From Nitrospira sp. (GTDB lineage: Bacteria; Nitrospirota; Nitrospiria; Nitrospirales; UBA8639), in contig WTGX01000004.1 in NCBI GenBank assembly GCA_011523385.1, positions 1-64,000 on the forward strand: a stretch of DNA of 64,000 bases, in the 5' to 3' direction. A program made the position numbers and the translations under genes. Shown piece by piece: positions 1-9,956 of this stretch. The notes beneath the pieces are model-generated. The model saw only the letters and a list, made by a program, of their open reading frames with translations. It had not been told where the DNA came from and did no database searches. Numbering within the stretch: the first letter of the stretch is position 1; each line of letters begins with the position of its first letter.

Positions 1-1405
1 TGGTGTTCCTCATGAAGAAGTCCGTGCTGTGTTGACCGAGCACGGCGCTGAAGTCGTAGTGCCAGTCGTCCAGCCAGAGATTGGTGCTTGACAGGTCCCC
101 GCGAATGCCCCCGGCAACGCTCCAGTCGCGTACCGTCCCCCCGAAGAACGGGGTGAAACCGCCGGGAAATTTTTCGTTGAACATGAAGCAGTTAGAGGGA
201 AGCTCTTCGATTGTTTGCCTGTAGTCAGCCGCAGCGTTCGCCGGCACGGCAGGGCAGCCCTCGCTGGTTAGGTCTGCGACCTTAACCGTATCAACATACC
301 TCCCACTGTCTAGACCGTCTTCAATCTGTTTTTCATATCGTTCTTCTTCAGCATCTGTAGGGTTATCTGGATCGGCATAAGGAACATCCGGCATCGCTTC
401 TGTTTTGTATGTACCGTCATTATTGACCACAGGACCGTCGAATACCCCACCGCGCGTATTGGGATTACGGTAGAAAAACCCGCCTTCTATTTTGCGTTGG
501 GAATAGTTGGCCCAGCCGTAGAGTTCGGTCTTGCTGTTCAGTTTCATGCCGAGGTTCCCGAAGAGTTTGTAGTCATACTGAACCTCGGGTGCGCCCCAGA
601 CCATGGCATTGGGTTTCCGCGTGTACTGGCTGCTCACCACGTCCCTGTTGCCCGCGTCGATCAGTCTCTGCGCATCGTCGCGTTGTTGGCTACGGTCGGT
701 CCAGTCTCTCGTTCCATATTCGAAGCTGAAGTTGGCAAACCCTGACTGGATGAATGGGAGTGGCAGAGGGATGCCCAAGTTGCCCGCAATACTGCTGGTG
801 TCGCCGTCTCCCGCATAATACTTGCCCCAGCGGGCTTCCACGGTGCCGCTGTCGGGCGCGTCTTTCAACACGAAATTCATCACGCCGGCCACGGCATCGG
901 AGCCGTATTGCGCGGCCGCGCCGTCGCGCAGGACTTCTACTCGCTTCATCGCAATGGCCGGGAATGCGGCCAGGTCAGTTGCGTGCGCTCCGTCCGAAAT
1001 GCCGCCGCCCAGGAACGTGAGCACGGAGCCCCGGTGACGCCGTTTGCCGTTGACCAGGATCAAGGTGGAGTCCGGGGGCAGGCCGCGCAGGTTTGCCGGG
1101 CGCACCAGCGTGGCGGCGTCGCCGATGGGTTGCTGGTTGACGTTGTAAGACGGCACGGTGGCCCTCAGGAGGGAGTTCATGTCCCTGACCCCGTAGTTTC
1201 TCATCGACTTCCCTTCAATGACGTCAATCGGCACCGGAGAATCATGGGCCGAGCGGGTCGGGACACGGGACCCGACCACGATCACTTCTTCGAGTTTGAC
1301 AACTTCCGGTTCTTGCTCCGCGGCTTCCTGTGCAAGAGACTGCTGAACCGGAATAGCCAACAGGCACAACAGGATGATGGATGGAATGATTCGATAATCG
1401 TTCAT
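1..1405 (-). CDS. TonB-dependent outer-membrane receptor (N-terminal part, cut by window edge)
   Basis: The reverse strand is open from an ATG at 1405 to the left edge, giving 468 residues. A signal peptide (MNDYRIIPSIILLCLLAIP, cleaved near SLAQ) is followed by a TonB-box-like EEVIVVGSR and a plug domain with NLRGLPPDSTLILVNGKRR and the typical VEVLRDGAAAQYGSDAVAGVMNF block. Such receptors import iron chelates, vitamins or other scarce ligands across the outer membrane using TonB energy; the ligand cannot be told here. The start is supported by AAGGAG eight bases upstream. It lies 21 bases downstream of a TonB-family gene on the same strand, so the two are probably co-transcribed and may work as a dedicated pair. 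The beta-barrel C-terminus is outside the window. Confidence 0.93.
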   Translation of the reverse strand, partial: MNDYRIIPSIILLCLLAIPVQQSLAQEAAEQEPEVVKLEEVIVVGSRVPTRSAHDSPVPIDVIEGKSMRNYGVRDMNSLLRATVPSYNVNQQPIGDAATLVRPANLRGLPPDSTLILVNGKRRHRGSVLTFLGGGISDGAHATDLAAFPAIAMKRVEVLRDGAAAQYGSDAVAGVMNFVLKDAPDSGTVEARWGKYYAGDGDTSSIAGNLGIPLPLPFIQSGFANFSFEYGTRDWTDRSQQRDDAQRLIDAGNRDVVSSQYTRKPNAMVWGAPEVQYDYKLFGNLGMKLNSKTELYGWANYSQRKIEGGFFYRNPNTRGGVFDGPVVNNDGTYKTEAMPDVPYADPDNPTDAEEERYEKQIEDGLDSGRYVDTVKVADLTSEGCPAVPANAAADYRQTIEELPSNCFMFNEKFPGGFTPFFGGTVRDWSVAGGIRGDLSSTNLWLDDWHYDFSAVLGQHSTDFFMRNT

Positions 1406-1426
1406 GAAGAAATCTCCTTGGGCAGG

Positions 1427-2533
1427 TTATTCCGCGATGTTTGCCTCTTCTTTATCCTCTTTATATTCCTCGAGGTCGAATCTGACGGGCAGGTCGACCG
1501 CTGAGGAAATGGGATCTTCTCCAACTTTCGCCGGGTCGAACTGCCATGTTTTGACCGACTGTGCGGCGCTCTCGTCAAGCTCGGGAAATCCCGAGCTTTC
1601 TTGAATGGCGACCTTTTCCACGTCCCCGCCGGTCCCGATGGTGATTCGTAACACGACCGTCCCTTCCCAGCCTTGCTGTCGAGCCTCTTTTGGATACGGG
1701 GGACGTTCGGATTTGACCAGCCTGGCGGGTTTCTTCTCCTTTACGACTTCGGGTTCAGGCTCGGGTTCAGGCTCAGGTTCGTCTCGCGAGGATTGAATTC
1801 CATACTGATCAAGGTCGAATCTGACAGGCAGGTCGACCACGGTGGAAACGCGAAATTCTCCATCTCTCGCCGGATCGAATCGCCACGTCTTGACTGACTC
1901 TGCGGCACTTTCGTCAAGGGCGTCAAAGCCCGTGCTTTTTTGCGTGGCAACGGTTTCCACGTTCCCGCCCGGACCGATGTTTATGCGTAACACGACGGTG
2001 CCTTCCCAGCCTTGCTGTCGGGCCACTTGGGGATATGGTGGACGTTCGGATTTAATGAGTCTGACGGTTTTCCGAAGTGCTTTACGGTCTGCAATGGAAT
2101 CCCGGGGGAGTTTCGGTTCAGGTCTGTCCTGCGGGACGATGGACGTTTTGGCAATCGTGGCGACCATGGGGCCGTTCACCGGCACAACCGTTGGGGTGTC
2201 AAGGGCGGCCAGGCTGATGCGGCGGTCTGCGAGGGTTCTTGTTCTGACGGATGGCCACAGTCTGGGAGTTCGGGGTATCGCAACGCCCATAAGGTCGCTC
2301 AATGGAACCAATGTCGGCACCAATATCGTGGTATCGGGTTTGGATATGCGGATTTTCCGCTCTTCCTGCTCGGCCAGCGTGTCGGCAATTTCGATGGCAT
2401 CCAGGAATTCGACTGATTGGTCCGACAAGTCCTGTGCCCATGCGGGAGGACAGAAGAAACCTCCCAGCAAAGATGCAAGAACGACCCCCCTGGCCTTTGA
2501 GAATGCAGAAGCCATTTTGTGGCGTGGGTTCAT
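1427..2533 (-). CDS. TonB-family protein with two tandem TonB C-terminal domains
   Basis: This 368-residue protein starts with a hydrophobic signal (about residues 7-34, ending PPAWAQ). It carries two copies of a TonB C-terminal domain, at about residues 165-250 and 275-360, both with SERPPYP, ARQQGWEGTVVLRI and DESAA-SVKTW. A run of alternating Glu-Pro joins them. TonB links the inner-membrane ExbB-ExbD motor to outer-membrane receptors. Normal TonB has one such domain and an uncleaved anchor, so a duplicated domain after what looks like a cleavable signal is unusual. No exbB or exbD is nearby. Its neighbour is a receptor gene, which suggests a partnership. The start has no good ribosome site; the ATG at residue 7 is an alternative. 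Confidence 0.85.
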   Translation of the reverse strand: MNPRHKMASAFSKARGVVLASLLGGFFCPPAWAQDLSDQSVEFLDAIEIADTLAEQEERKIRISKPDTTILVPTLVPLSDLMGVAIPRTPRLWPSVRTRTLADRRISLAALDTPTVVPVNGPMVATIAKTSIVPQDRPEPKLPRDSIADRKALRKTVRLIKSERPPYPQVARQQGWEGTVVLRINIGPGGNVETVATQKSTGFDALDESAAESVKTWRFDPARDGEFRVSTVVDLPVRFDLDQYGIQSSRDEPEPEPEPEPEVVKEKKPARLVKSERPPYPKEARQQGWEGTVVLRITIGTGGDVEKVAIQESSGFPELDESAAQSVKTWQFDPAKVGEDPISSAVDLPVRFDLEEYKEDKEEANIAE

Positions 2534-2578
2534 GATTCATGATAGTGCAATTGATGGCGCTAAATGCGGCAAACTTTA

Positions 2579-2607
2579 CTTATACCATATCGACTTATGT
2601 GCTTCAA
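2579..2607 (-). promoter_or_regulatory. Candidate sigma-70 promoter for the tonB-like/receptor pair
   Basis: On the minus strand there is TTGAAG (2607-2602), a 17-base spacer and TATAAG (2584-2579), with TATGG just before the -10. It lies about 45 bases upstream of the TonB-like gene. This was found by eye only. Confidence 0.5.
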
Positions 2608-2670
2608 GCCAACGGGTAGCCGTTGTGCCTGCTGAAAATCGCCTGCTTCTTTCAATCGACGGTTCCTTGG

Positions 2671-2698
2671 TTGATTCATGAACCCATTCAGGTATATT
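2671..2698 (+). promoter_or_regulatory. Candidate sigma-70 promoter for secA
   Basis: TTGATT (2671-2676), a 16-base spacer and TATATT (2693-2698) precede secA, leaving a leader of about 85 bases. This was found by eye only. Confidence 0.4.
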
Positions 2699-2791
2699 AC
2701 TAGGTGAAAAAGTGTTCCGGAGCGAGCGATTTCTTCTGTTCTCGTCGCCCCCCAAGTTTTAGTACATTCCTCTAAAGGTGTTGATCCCATT

Positions 2792-5515
2792 ATGTTCGTG
2801 AGACTGCTCAATCTGCTGTTTGGAAGCAAAAACGATCGTGAGTTGAAGGCGTTTCAACCGGTCGTCGCGGGAATTAACGAACTGGAGCCCGGCTTGCAGT
2901 CGCTTTCGGACGAGGCGCTGGCGGATCAGACCCAGATGTTCAAAAAGCGCCTGGACTCGGGAGAAACGTTGGATGCATTGCTGCCCGAAGCCTTTGCCGT
3001 GTGCCGTGAGGCCTCCCGCCGAAAAATCGGCCTGCGCCATTTCGACGTCCAACTCGTGGGCGGCATGGTGTTGCACGCGGGGAAAATTTCGGAAATGAAG
3101 ACCGGCGAGGGGAAGACGCTGGTCGCGACCCTGCCCATGTACCTGAACGCACTGGCGGGCAAAGGCGCACACCTGGTGACGGTCAATGACTACCTGGCGA
3201 AACGTGACGCGCAATGGATGGGCCCGGTGTATCACGCGTTGGGGTGCACGGTCGGCGTGATCCAGCATGAAACCTCGTTCCTGTTTGATCCCGAATACGA
3301 GGCTGCGGATAAACGGTTGAACCATCTTCGTCCCTGTACGAGGCCCCAAGCCTATCGCGCCGATATCACCTACGGCACCAATAACGAGTTCGGGTTCGAT
3401 TACCTGCGGGACAATCTGGTCATCAACGACCTGCGCCAGCGGGTCCAGCGGGAGTTGTCCTACGCGATCGTGGACGAAGTGGACAGTATCCTGATCGATG
3501 AAGCGCGCACGCCGCTCATCATCTCCGGTCCGGCCGAACAGAGCACGGAACTCTATAACCGGATCAACCGGCTCATTCCCCGGCTCAACGCCGAGCGGGA
3601 TTATACCATCGAGGAAAAATCAAGAACGGTGGCCTTGACGGAAGAAGGCAATGCCCGCGTGGAAAAATTGCTGGCCGCGGAGGACCTGTTGGCGGGTGAC
3701 AACCTGTATGACCCGAAAAATCTCGACGTGGTGCACCACGTCATCAAGGCCTTGCAGGCCCACGCCATTTATAAACGCGACGTGGACTACGTGGTCAAGG
3801 ACGGGGAAGTGCAAATCGTCGATGAGTTTACGGGACGGCTGATGCCGGGCCGGCGGTGGAGCGACGGATTGCACCAGGCGGTCGAAGCCAAGGAGGGCGT
3901 GAAAATCGCCAACGAAAATCAGACGTTGGCGTCCATCACGTTCCAGAACTATTTTCGGATGTATGGCAAACTGGCGGGAATGACCGGAACCGCGGATACG
4001 GAAGCCGCGGAGTTTGCCAAGATCTACAATCTGGACGTCAACGTGATTCCCACCAACCGGGCGATGGTTCGCCAGGATCATTCGGACGTGGTGTATCGCA
4101 CGGAGAAGGAAAAATTCGAGGCCATCGCCCAGGAAGTCCTGGAATACCACGAGCGGGGACAGCCCGTGCTGGTGGGCACGATTTCGATTGAAAAGTCGGA
4201 ACGGCTCTCCAAAATTCTCAAGCAGCGGGGCGTGAAGCACCACGTCCTGAACGCCAAGTTTCATGAAAAGGAGGCGGAGATTATTTCCCAGGCCGGGGGC
4301 AAGGGCGGGGTGACGTTGGCCACCAACATGGCCGGTCGGGGAACGGATATTATTCTGGGCGGCAACCCGGATGCCTTGTACAAGCAGCAGGTGGTGTACC
4401 GCGGCGAAGACCTGACTGACGAGCAGAAGAACGCGGCGTTTGAACGGATTCAACGGCAATGCGAAACGGAAAAGGCGGAAGTCCTGGAGCTCGGCGGGTT
4501 GCATATCGTCGGCACCGAGCGCCATGAGAGTCGCCGGATAGACAACCAGCTTCGAGGCCGGTCCGGTCGCCAGGGCGACCCGGGGTCGTCCCGCTTCTTT
4601 TTGTCCCTGGAAGACGATCTGATGCGAATTTTTGCATCCGAGCGGGTCTCCAACCTGATGTTGAAACTGGGGATGGAAGAAGGCGTGCCGATCGAACACC
4701 GGATGGTCACCAAGTCCATTGAAAACGCCCAGAAGAAAGTCGAGGGGCATAACTTCGACATCCGCAAGCATATCCTTGAATACGACGACGTCATGAACAA
4801 ACAGCGGGAAATCATCTACGCCCATCGGGCCGGCGTCCTCGGGGGCAGTTCCATTCAGGATGACGCGGAGGAGTGGCTCGTCGACGTGGTGGACGGCTTG
4901 ATCAATACCTACTGCCCGGAAGAAGCCTATGCCGAAGCCTGGGACCTGGCCGGACTGCGCGAAGCCGCCCTCGCGCAATTCGGCTCGGAAGTCATGGCGA
5001 CCGGGGATATGTCGGACATGGGACGGGACGGCCTGCGGGACGAATTGCTGGAACACGTTCAGCAGCTCTTCCGGGAACGGCAACGTGAACGCGAAGAGCA
5101 AATCGGCCCGGAGCTTCGGTCGCAGCTTGAACGGAGCCTGGTGCTACAGGTCATCGACCATCATTGGAAGGAGCATCTCCTGGGCATGGATCAGCTCCGG
5201 GACGGCATCGGGCTCAGGGGCTATGGCCAGAAAGATCCCCTGGCGGAGTATAAGCGGGAAGGCTTCGACATGTTTGCGGCCATGATGGACCGCATCAAAT
5301 CGGATGCATTGGAGCGGCTGCTTAAAGTCCAGGTCGTCAAAGGGGAACGTCCGCCCATCGAAGACGAAGAGGCCCTGCCCCACCAAATGGTCTTCAACCG
5401 CGGAGACGGCACACCGGCGGCACGAACGGTCCAACGCACCCAGGCCAAAGTCGGCCGAAACGAGCCCTGCCCGTGCGGCAGCGGCAAGAAATACAAAAAA
5501 TGCCACGGGGCGTGA
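2792..5515 (+). CDS. secA: SecA preprotein translocase ATPase
   Basis: SecA is the ATPase that drives unfolded proteins through the SecYEG channel in the inner membrane. The 907-residue length is normal. Visible motifs are Walker A in MKTGEGKT (about residues 102-109), the [15 protein letters not shown] block near residue 228, [14 protein letters not shown] in the preprotein-binding region, and [17 protein letters not shown] of the second nucleotide-binding fold. The C-terminus ends in the zinc site [13 protein letters not shown], which binds SecB and lipids. A weak AAAGG lies 13 bases before the start, a longer spacing than usual. It appears to be a single-gene unit. Confidence 0.98.
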   Translation: MFVRLLNLLFGSKNDRELKAFQPVVAGINELEPGLQSLSDEALADQTQMFKKRLDSGETLDALLPEAFAVCREASRRKIGLRHFDVQLVGGMVLHAGKISEMKTGEGKTLVATLPMYLNALAGKGAHLVTVNDYLAKRDAQWMGPVYHALGCTVGVIQHETSFLFDPEYEAADKRLNHLRPCTRPQAYRADITYGTNNEFGFDYLRDNLVINDLRQRVQRELSYAIVDEVDSILIDEARTPLIISGPAEQSTELYNRINRLIPRLNAERDYTIEEKSRTVALTEEGNARVEKLLAAEDLLAGDNLYDPKNLDVVHHVIKALQAHAIYKRDVDYVVKDGEVQIVDEFTGRLMPGRRWSDGLHQAVEAKEGVKIANENQTLASITFQNYFRMYGKLAGMTGTADTEAAEFAKIYNLDVNVIPTNRAMVRQDHSDVVYRTEKEKFEAIAQEVLEYHERGQPVLVGTISIEKSERLSKILKQRGVKHHVLNAKFHEKEAEIISQAGGKGGVTLATNMAGRGTDIILGGNPDALYKQQVVYRGEDLTDEQKNAAFERIQRQCETEKAEVLELGGLHIVGTERHESRRIDNQLRGRSGRQGDPGSSRFFLSLEDDLMRIFASERVSNLMLKLGMEEGVPIEHRMVTKSIENAQKKVEGHNFDIRKHILEYDDVMNKQREIIYAHRAGVLGGSSIQDDAEEWLVDVVDGLINTYCPEEAYAEAWDLAGLREAALAQFGSEVMATGDMSDMGRDGLRDELLEHVQQLFRERQREREEQIGPELRSQLERSLVLQVIDHHWKEHLLGMDQLRDGIGLRGYGQKDPLAEYKREGFDMFAAMMDRIKSDALERLLKVQVVKGERPPIEDEEALPHQMVFNRGDGTPAARTVQRTQAKVGRNEPCPCGSGKKYKKCHGA

Positions 5516-5831
5516 ATTGCCGATAGATTTTTGCCCCAGAAATAGCCTTGGACTGGCGCTGGTTGCAGCGACAGACTTCGGTGCGAGAGGTTAACGATAC
5601 CCTCCCGTTCGACCAAAAGGGGACATGACAAAGTTGCATCAACAATCGGCTGACATTTCCTTGACTAACAGTTGAGGGATAGCTAATTTATAGATCTTTT
5701 GGCCCATGCATGCCACTCCCTTGGGTCTTATGGGTTGGTGTGCAAGGTAAGCGACTCTCTGACAGATTCTTCGCTACGCTCAGAATGACAATGAGAAGCG
5801 CAGGATGATTGGTCAAGCCGACAATAAAGGC
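5516..5831. other. Gap between secA and the methyltransferase gene
   Basis: I see no convincing gene or intrinsic terminator here. The only notable object is an interspersed repeat near 5764-5790. Confidence 0.5.
5764..5790. repeat. Interspersed repeat, AGATTCTTCG...CAGAATGACA type
   Basis: An imperfect inverted sequence. Related copies lie at 39721-39747 (opposite orientation) and 47307-47333, all between genes. It resembles the short dispersed elements found in many bacterial genomes. Confidence 0.6.
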
Positions 5832-7007
5832 ATGGAATCGCCGGATTCTCCTTTGATGCAGCATATCACCGCGCTTATCCGGGAAACGGGTCCGCTGACG
5901 TTTGCGCGTTTTATGGAACTTGCCCTGTATGATGAGGAGCACGGGTACTATATGACGGGTGGCGGGTCTTCCCGCACGACTTCTCCCATTGGTCGGGAAG
6001 GCGGCGATTTCTTCACCGCCCCGAGTCTTTCCCCCATCCTGGCCAAGTGTCTGGTCCGTCAGCTCGAAGAGATTGATGAACGACTCGGGCATCCTCCTGT
6101 GTTTCATCTCGTGGAAATGGGGCCCGGAGACGGGACGTTGCTGAGGGATATATTGCAGGAGTGTCGAGAGCAACAAGCCTCGTTTCTGCCACGGTTGGCG
6201 TGCATCCCGGTCGAACGCAGCCCGGTCTTTCGTCGGCGACAACAGGAAACGCTGGCTGGCTGGAAGGAGCAGGGAGAAGGGATTCAATGGGTTGACGATC
6301 TTCAGTCGATTGTGGATGCAAGTCTGACCGGAACGTTGCTCTCGAATGAATTGGTGGATGCGTTTCCGGTCCACAGGGTTCGCATGGGTCAGGACGGTCT
6401 CCAGGAATTGTACGTGACCAGCCGCGACCATGCGTTGCAGGAACGGTGGGCAGAGCCATCCACGCCTGAATTGGCATCGTTCCTGTCCGATCTGGACGTG
6501 GAGTTGCCCGTCGGGTTTACCACGGAAATCAACCTGGAAGCCGTGAAATGGATCAAGCAGGTCGCCAGGGTGCTCGACCGTGGAGTCGTGATCACGATTG
6601 ATTACGGCCATACCGCCCAGGATTATTTTGCACCTGAACGAAAGAACGGGACCCTGATGGGATACCACCGGCACACGGTTTCGACGAATCCCTATACACG
6701 GGTCGGAGAGCAGGATCTGACGGCGCACGTGAATTTTTCAAGTCTTGCCCACACCGGCGAGCAGGCCGGGTTGACCACGACGGGTTTTACGAATCTCCAG
6801 CATTTTTTGATGAGCCTCGGGATCGATGAATTGGTCAAGGGGTGGGACCAGGAATCGGCAGTTGTCAGAGCGGCAGCCCGGTTGTTGCGACCCCACGGCA
6901 TGGGCACCACGTTTAAAGTGCTGATGCAACACAAGGGGATTGTCGTCTCAACGCTTCGTGGCTTACGTCATCGGCCGTTTTTCGATGCGGTGTTGGCGAC
7001 GGCCTGA
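5832..7007 (+). CDS. MidA/NDUFAF7-family SAM-dependent arginine methyltransferase
   Basis: This protein of about 391 residues matches the MidA/NDUFAF7 family. It has TFARFMELALYDEEHGYY near the N-terminus, the SAM-binding VEMGPGDGTLLRDIL, LLSNELVDAFPVHR, and GVVITIDYGHTAQDYFAPER near the centre. In mitochondria NDUFAF7 dimethylates an arginine of the NuoD-type subunit and is needed for complex I assembly. Here the gene directly precedes nuoA, which fits that role. I prefer the ATG at 5832 (AAAGG four bases upstream) over the in-frame ATG at 5805, which has only AGG abutting it. The link to NuoCD is inferred from family and position. Confidence 0.88.
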   Translation: MESPDSPLMQHITALIRETGPLTFARFMELALYDEEHGYYMTGGGSSRTTSPIGREGGDFFTAPSLSPILAKCLVRQLEEIDERLGHPPVFHLVEMGPGDGTLLRDILQECREQQASFLPRLACIPVERSPVFRRRQQETLAGWKEQGEGIQWVDDLQSIVDASLTGTLLSNELVDAFPVHRVRMGQDGLQELYVTSRDHALQERWAEPSTPELASFLSDLDVELPVGFTTEINLEAVKWIKQVARVLDRGVVITIDYGHTAQDYFAPERKNGTLMGYHRHTVSTNPYTRVGEQDLTAHVNFSSLAHTGEQAGLTTTGFTNLQHFLMSLGIDELVKGWDQESAVVRAAARLLRPHGMGTTFKVLMQHKGIVVSTLRGLRHRPFFDAVLATA

Positions 7008-7009
7008 TG

Positions 7010-7062
7010 AAAGATTGTGGATTTTTGATTGTGAATTGCGGATTGAGAAATCAGAATTCCAC
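7010..7062. repeat. Degenerate GATTNTGGATTG tract
   Basis: A run of loosely repeated GATT-T-GGATTG words lies between the methyltransferase stop and nuoA. A very similar tract occurs at 9957-10005, between nuoCD and nuoE. Confidence 0.6.
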
Positions 7063-7090
7063 AATAAAGGTAAAGGGATAAACTCAAAAA

Positions 7091-7462
7091 ATGGGTGGTG
7101 AGTCCGTTCCGTTGAATTATATCCCCATCGCGATCTTTGCCGTGATTGCGCTGGGGTTCGGCGTGGTGTCGCTGCTGGCCGGATGGATTGTGCGGCCCAG
7201 CCGGCCCTATCGCGCGAAGCTGCTTCCGTACGAGAGCGGCAGCCCGCTTTTCATGGACGCCCGCGTTCAATTTCCGATGCGGTATTACATCATCGCGATG
7301 TTGTTCGTGGTGTTTGATATCGAAATCGTTTTCATGTTTCCGTGGGCGGTGGTGTTTCACAAGCTGGGCCTGTTGGGCCTCATTGAAATGGGCGTCTTCA
7401 TTGCCATCCTGGTGGTCGGGTTCTGGTACGTCTGGAAAAAAGGTGCGCTGGAATGGGATTGA
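7091..7462 (+). CDS. nuoA: NADH-quinone oxidoreductase subunit A
   Basis: NuoA is a small membrane subunit of complex I at the junction of the peripheral and membrane arms. The 123-residue product has three hydrophobic helices and the conserved KLLPYESGSP loop, whose cysteine counterpart in mitochondria (ND3) moves between active and deactive states; here that site is serine, as in many bacteria. The FDIEIVFMFPW motif of helix 2 is present. It is the first gene of the nuo operon, with a purine-rich stretch (AAAGGG) about 12 bases before the start. Confidence 0.97.
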   Translation: MGGESVPLNYIPIAIFAVIALGFGVVSLLAGWIVRPSRPYRAKLLPYESGSPLFMDARVQFPMRYYIIAMLFVVFDIEIVFMFPWAVVFHKLGLLGLIEMGVFIAILVVGFWYVWKKGALEWD

Positions 7463-7574
7463 GTCGTACTGCGTTCGGGAGCGTGTGGAATTCCGCCCCG
7501 AGAACGAGTATCACCGTTCGTTATTGCCGTGGCGGGGCGGGTAGTTCAGGCGTCGGTAGTTGGCCCCTTTTTTT

Positions 7575-7655
7575 GTCATTCCCGCGGCACCGGGTAGCAA
7601 AGGCGGGTGGCTCTTTCAACGCGGGAATCCATCTCCCACGCTTTATTGGCATGAC
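7575..7655. repeat. Interspersed inverted repeat, GTCATTCCCGCG...CGCGGGAATCC type
   Basis: GTCATTCCCGCG at 7575 pairs with CGCGGGAATCC near 7620-7630, and a second GTCAT-like end (GGCATGAC) closes near 7655. It fills most of the gap between nuoA and nuoB. A similar but shorter element is at 28075-28101. Confidence 0.65.
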
Positions 7656-7670
7656 GAAAGAGAAGCAACC

Positions 7671-8150
7671 ATGAGCATGCTCGAACGACAGTTTGACTCC
7701 AACATCATTACCACCAACCTGGATTACCTGGTCAGCTGGTGCCGGAAGTCGGCTTTGTGGCCGATGACGTTTGGGCTGGCCTGTTGCGCCATCGAGATGA
7801 TTGCATCGGTTTCCTCCCGCTACGACATCGACCGGTTCGGAGCCGGGGTCTTTCGGGCCTCTCCCAGACAGTCTGACGTCATGATCGTGGCCGGAACCGT
7901 GTGTCGAAAGATGGCGCCCGTGATCCGGCGGATCTACGATCAAATGGCCGAACCGCGATACGTGATCTCCATGGGCTCCTGTGCGACCTCGGGCAATCAT
8001 TACAACAGTTACAGCGTGGTGCAGGGTGTGGATCAGATCGTGCCGGTGGATGTCTACGTGGCGGGCTGCCCCCCGCGTCCGGAAGCGTTGCTGGATGCCC
8101 TGATCAAGCTCCAGGAAAAGATTCAGAAGGAAAAGGTATTCGTGAAATAG
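7671..8150 (+). CDS. nuoB: NADH-quinone oxidoreductase subunit B
   Basis: NuoB carries cluster N2, the last iron-sulfur centre before quinone. The 159-residue product contains the four expected ligands: Cys38 and Cys39 in GLACCAIEM, Cys104 in [15 protein letters not shown], and Cys133 in [15 protein letters not shown]. The ATG at 7671 fits the family length; the reading frame stays open further upstream but only through repeat sequence. The ribosome site is weak (AGAG). It is separated from nuoA by an 81-base repeat. Confidence 0.97.
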   Translation: MSMLERQFDSNIITTNLDYLVSWCRKSALWPMTFGLACCAIEMIASVSSRYDIDRFGAGVFRASPRQSDVMIVAGTVCRKMAPVIRRIYDQMAEPRYVISMGSCATSGNHYNSYSVVQGVDQIVPVDVYVAGCPPRPEALLDALIKLQEKIQKEKVFVK

Positions 8151-8194
8151 CGTGGAAGACGTCTCCTGTAAGTCGTTCCTGCGATAGTTCCGGT

Positions 8195-9946
8195 ATGCAT
8201 CGAGTTCTTGAAACCCTGCGCGAGCGTTTTCCCGAGGCCGTGCTGTCCGTGCGCGAGGACCCGCAACGGGGAGACCTCTCGGCCCAGGTGCGAGCGCAGG
8301 ATCTCGTGGACGTGGCGCGGTTCCTCCACGATGATCCCGGGATGGCCTTCGATCATGTTACCGACATCTGCTCGGCCGACTATCCCGACGACTTGGAACG
8401 CTTTGAGGTCATCTACCACTTTCTCTCCCTTCCGCATCACACCAGGATTCGTTTGAAGGCCCGGTTGCCGGAAGACAATCCTACAATCGGCACCGTGACG
8501 TCCATTTGGAAAGGCGCGAATTTCCTGGAACGGGAAGTCTACGACCTGATGGGGATCACGTTCGAGGGACACCCGGACCTGCGCAGGATTTTGTTGCCTG
8601 AGGACTACGAGGAGGGGTATCCGCTCCGGAAGGATTTTCCCACCGAAGGCAAGGGGTGGAGAAGCACCTTTGATTTTATCCCCCGTTTGGATGAGCCGGA
8701 GAGTGAATGGACCGAACGCGAAATTCCGCAGGATCAGCGGCACATGTTTCTGGCCGGTGATAAGCCTGAAGCTGCCAAGCGCACGACCGAACTGTTGCTG
8801 AACATGGGACCGCAGCATCCCAGCACGCACGGCGTGTTACGCGTGGTGTTGGAACTGGACGGCGAGCGAGTCGCCAAGGCCATTCCCGACATGGGGTATT
8901 TGCATCGCGGCGTGGAGAAGCTTGCCGAAGGACTCCATTACATGCAGGTCATTCCGCATACGGATCGCCTGGATTACGTGTGCGCCATGACGAACAATTA
9001 CGCTTACGTGCGCGCCGTGGAGAAACTGGTGGGCGTCACGATCCCGGAGCGGGCCGAGTACATCCGGACGATCGTGGCCGAGGTCCAGCGGATCGTCGGT
9101 CACCTGTTCTGGTTGGGCACCCAGGCCCTGGATATCGGGGCCATGACCGTGTTCTTTTGGACGTTCCGCGAACGGGAAGTCCTGCTCGATTTTTTTGAAC
9201 AACTCTGCGGCGCGCGCCTGACGCTGAACTATTATCGAATCGGAGGGGTGGACAGCGATCTCACTCCGGCCCTGGTGGAACGGCTGCGCGATTTCTTGAA
9301 GACGTTTCCCGAACACGTGCAGGAATATGACACGCTACTGCAACGGAACCGGATCTGGGTGGCCAGGACTAAAAACGTGGCGGTCATTTCCGCGGAAGAC
9401 GCGATCAACTTTGGGCTGACCGGTCCGACGCTGCGCGGGTCGGGCGTGGCCTATGACGTCCGCAAACTGGAGCCGTACGGCGTCTACGACCGGGTGGAAT
9501 GGGACGTGCCGGTCGGCAAGGGCGGGGACACCTATGACCGGTATTGGATTCGCGTCGAGGAAATGAAACAGAGCGCCCGGATTATTGCGCAATGCCTGGA
9601 CCAGTTGCCGGACGGCCCCATCATGGCGGATATGCCCCAGGTGATTCCCCCGCCCAAACCCAACGTCATGCGGGACATGGAAAGCCTGATCCACCATTTC
9701 ATCATCTTCACGCAGGGGTTCAAGCCGCCGAAGGGGGAAACGTATTGCGCGACGGAGGTGCCCAAGGGCGAACTGGGATTTTTCCTGATCAGCGACGGGA
9801 GCCCGCGGCCCTATCGAATGAAAATCCGCTCCCCGTCGTTTGTCCATATGGGCGCGTTTGATTTTATGGCCCGCGGCTATCTCATTTCTGATATTATCAC
9901 CATCTTTGGCACCTATGACATCGTCATGGGCGAGTGTGATCGGTGA
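8195..9946 (+). CDS. nuoCD: NADH-quinone oxidoreductase fused subunits C and D
   Basis: One 583-residue chain joins NuoC (about residues 1-190, with FLEREVYDLMGITFEGHPDLRRIL) to NuoD (from about residue 200, LLNMGPQHPSTHGVLR). The D part forms the quinone pocket with NuoB, and its GPQHPSTH histidines and HTDRLDYV are conserved. Fused CD is known in Escherichia coli and other bacteria. Arg238, in MGYLHRGVEKL, corresponds to the arginine dimethylated by NDUFAF7 in mitochondrial complex I (bovine Arg85); a MidA homologue is encoded upstream. The ATG at 8195 gives a normal NuoC N-terminus but lacks a clear ribosome site. Confidence 0.97.
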   Translation: MHRVLETLRERFPEAVLSVREDPQRGDLSAQVRAQDLVDVARFLHDDPGMAFDHVTDICSADYPDDLERFEVIYHFLSLPHHTRIRLKARLPEDNPTIGTVTSIWKGANFLEREVYDLMGITFEGHPDLRRILLPEDYEEGYPLRKDFPTEGKGWRSTFDFIPRLDEPESEWTEREIPQDQRHMFLAGDKPEAAKRTTELLLNMGPQHPSTHGVLRVVLELDGERVAKAIPDMGYLHRGVEKLAEGLHYMQVIPHTDRLDYVCAMTNNYAYVRAVEKLVGVTIPERAEYIRTIVAEVQRIVGHLFWLGTQALDIGAMTVFFWTFREREVLLDFFEQLCGARLTLNYYRIGGVDSDLTPALVERLRDFLKTFPEHVQEYDTLLQRNRIWVARTKNVAVISAEDAINFGLTGPTLRGSGVAYDVRKLEPYGVYDRVEWDVPVGKGGDTYDRYWIRVEEMKQSARIIAQCLDQLPDGPIMADMPQVIPPPKPNVMRDMESLIHHFIIFTQGFKPPKGETYCATEVPKGELGFFLISDGSPRPYRMKIRSPSFVHMGAFDFMARGYLISDIITIFGTYDIVMGECDR

Positions 9947-9956
9947 AGGGGCATTG

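Noticed and set aside
3620-5101. Long open frame on the minus strand across secA (493 codons)
   Set aside because: It mirrors secA codon by codon, has no ribosome site or family features, and is a by-product of G+C-rich codon use.
7010-7062. Possible CRISPR-like array in the GATT tracts
   Set aside because: Units are too short and degenerate and there are no regular spacers or cas genes.
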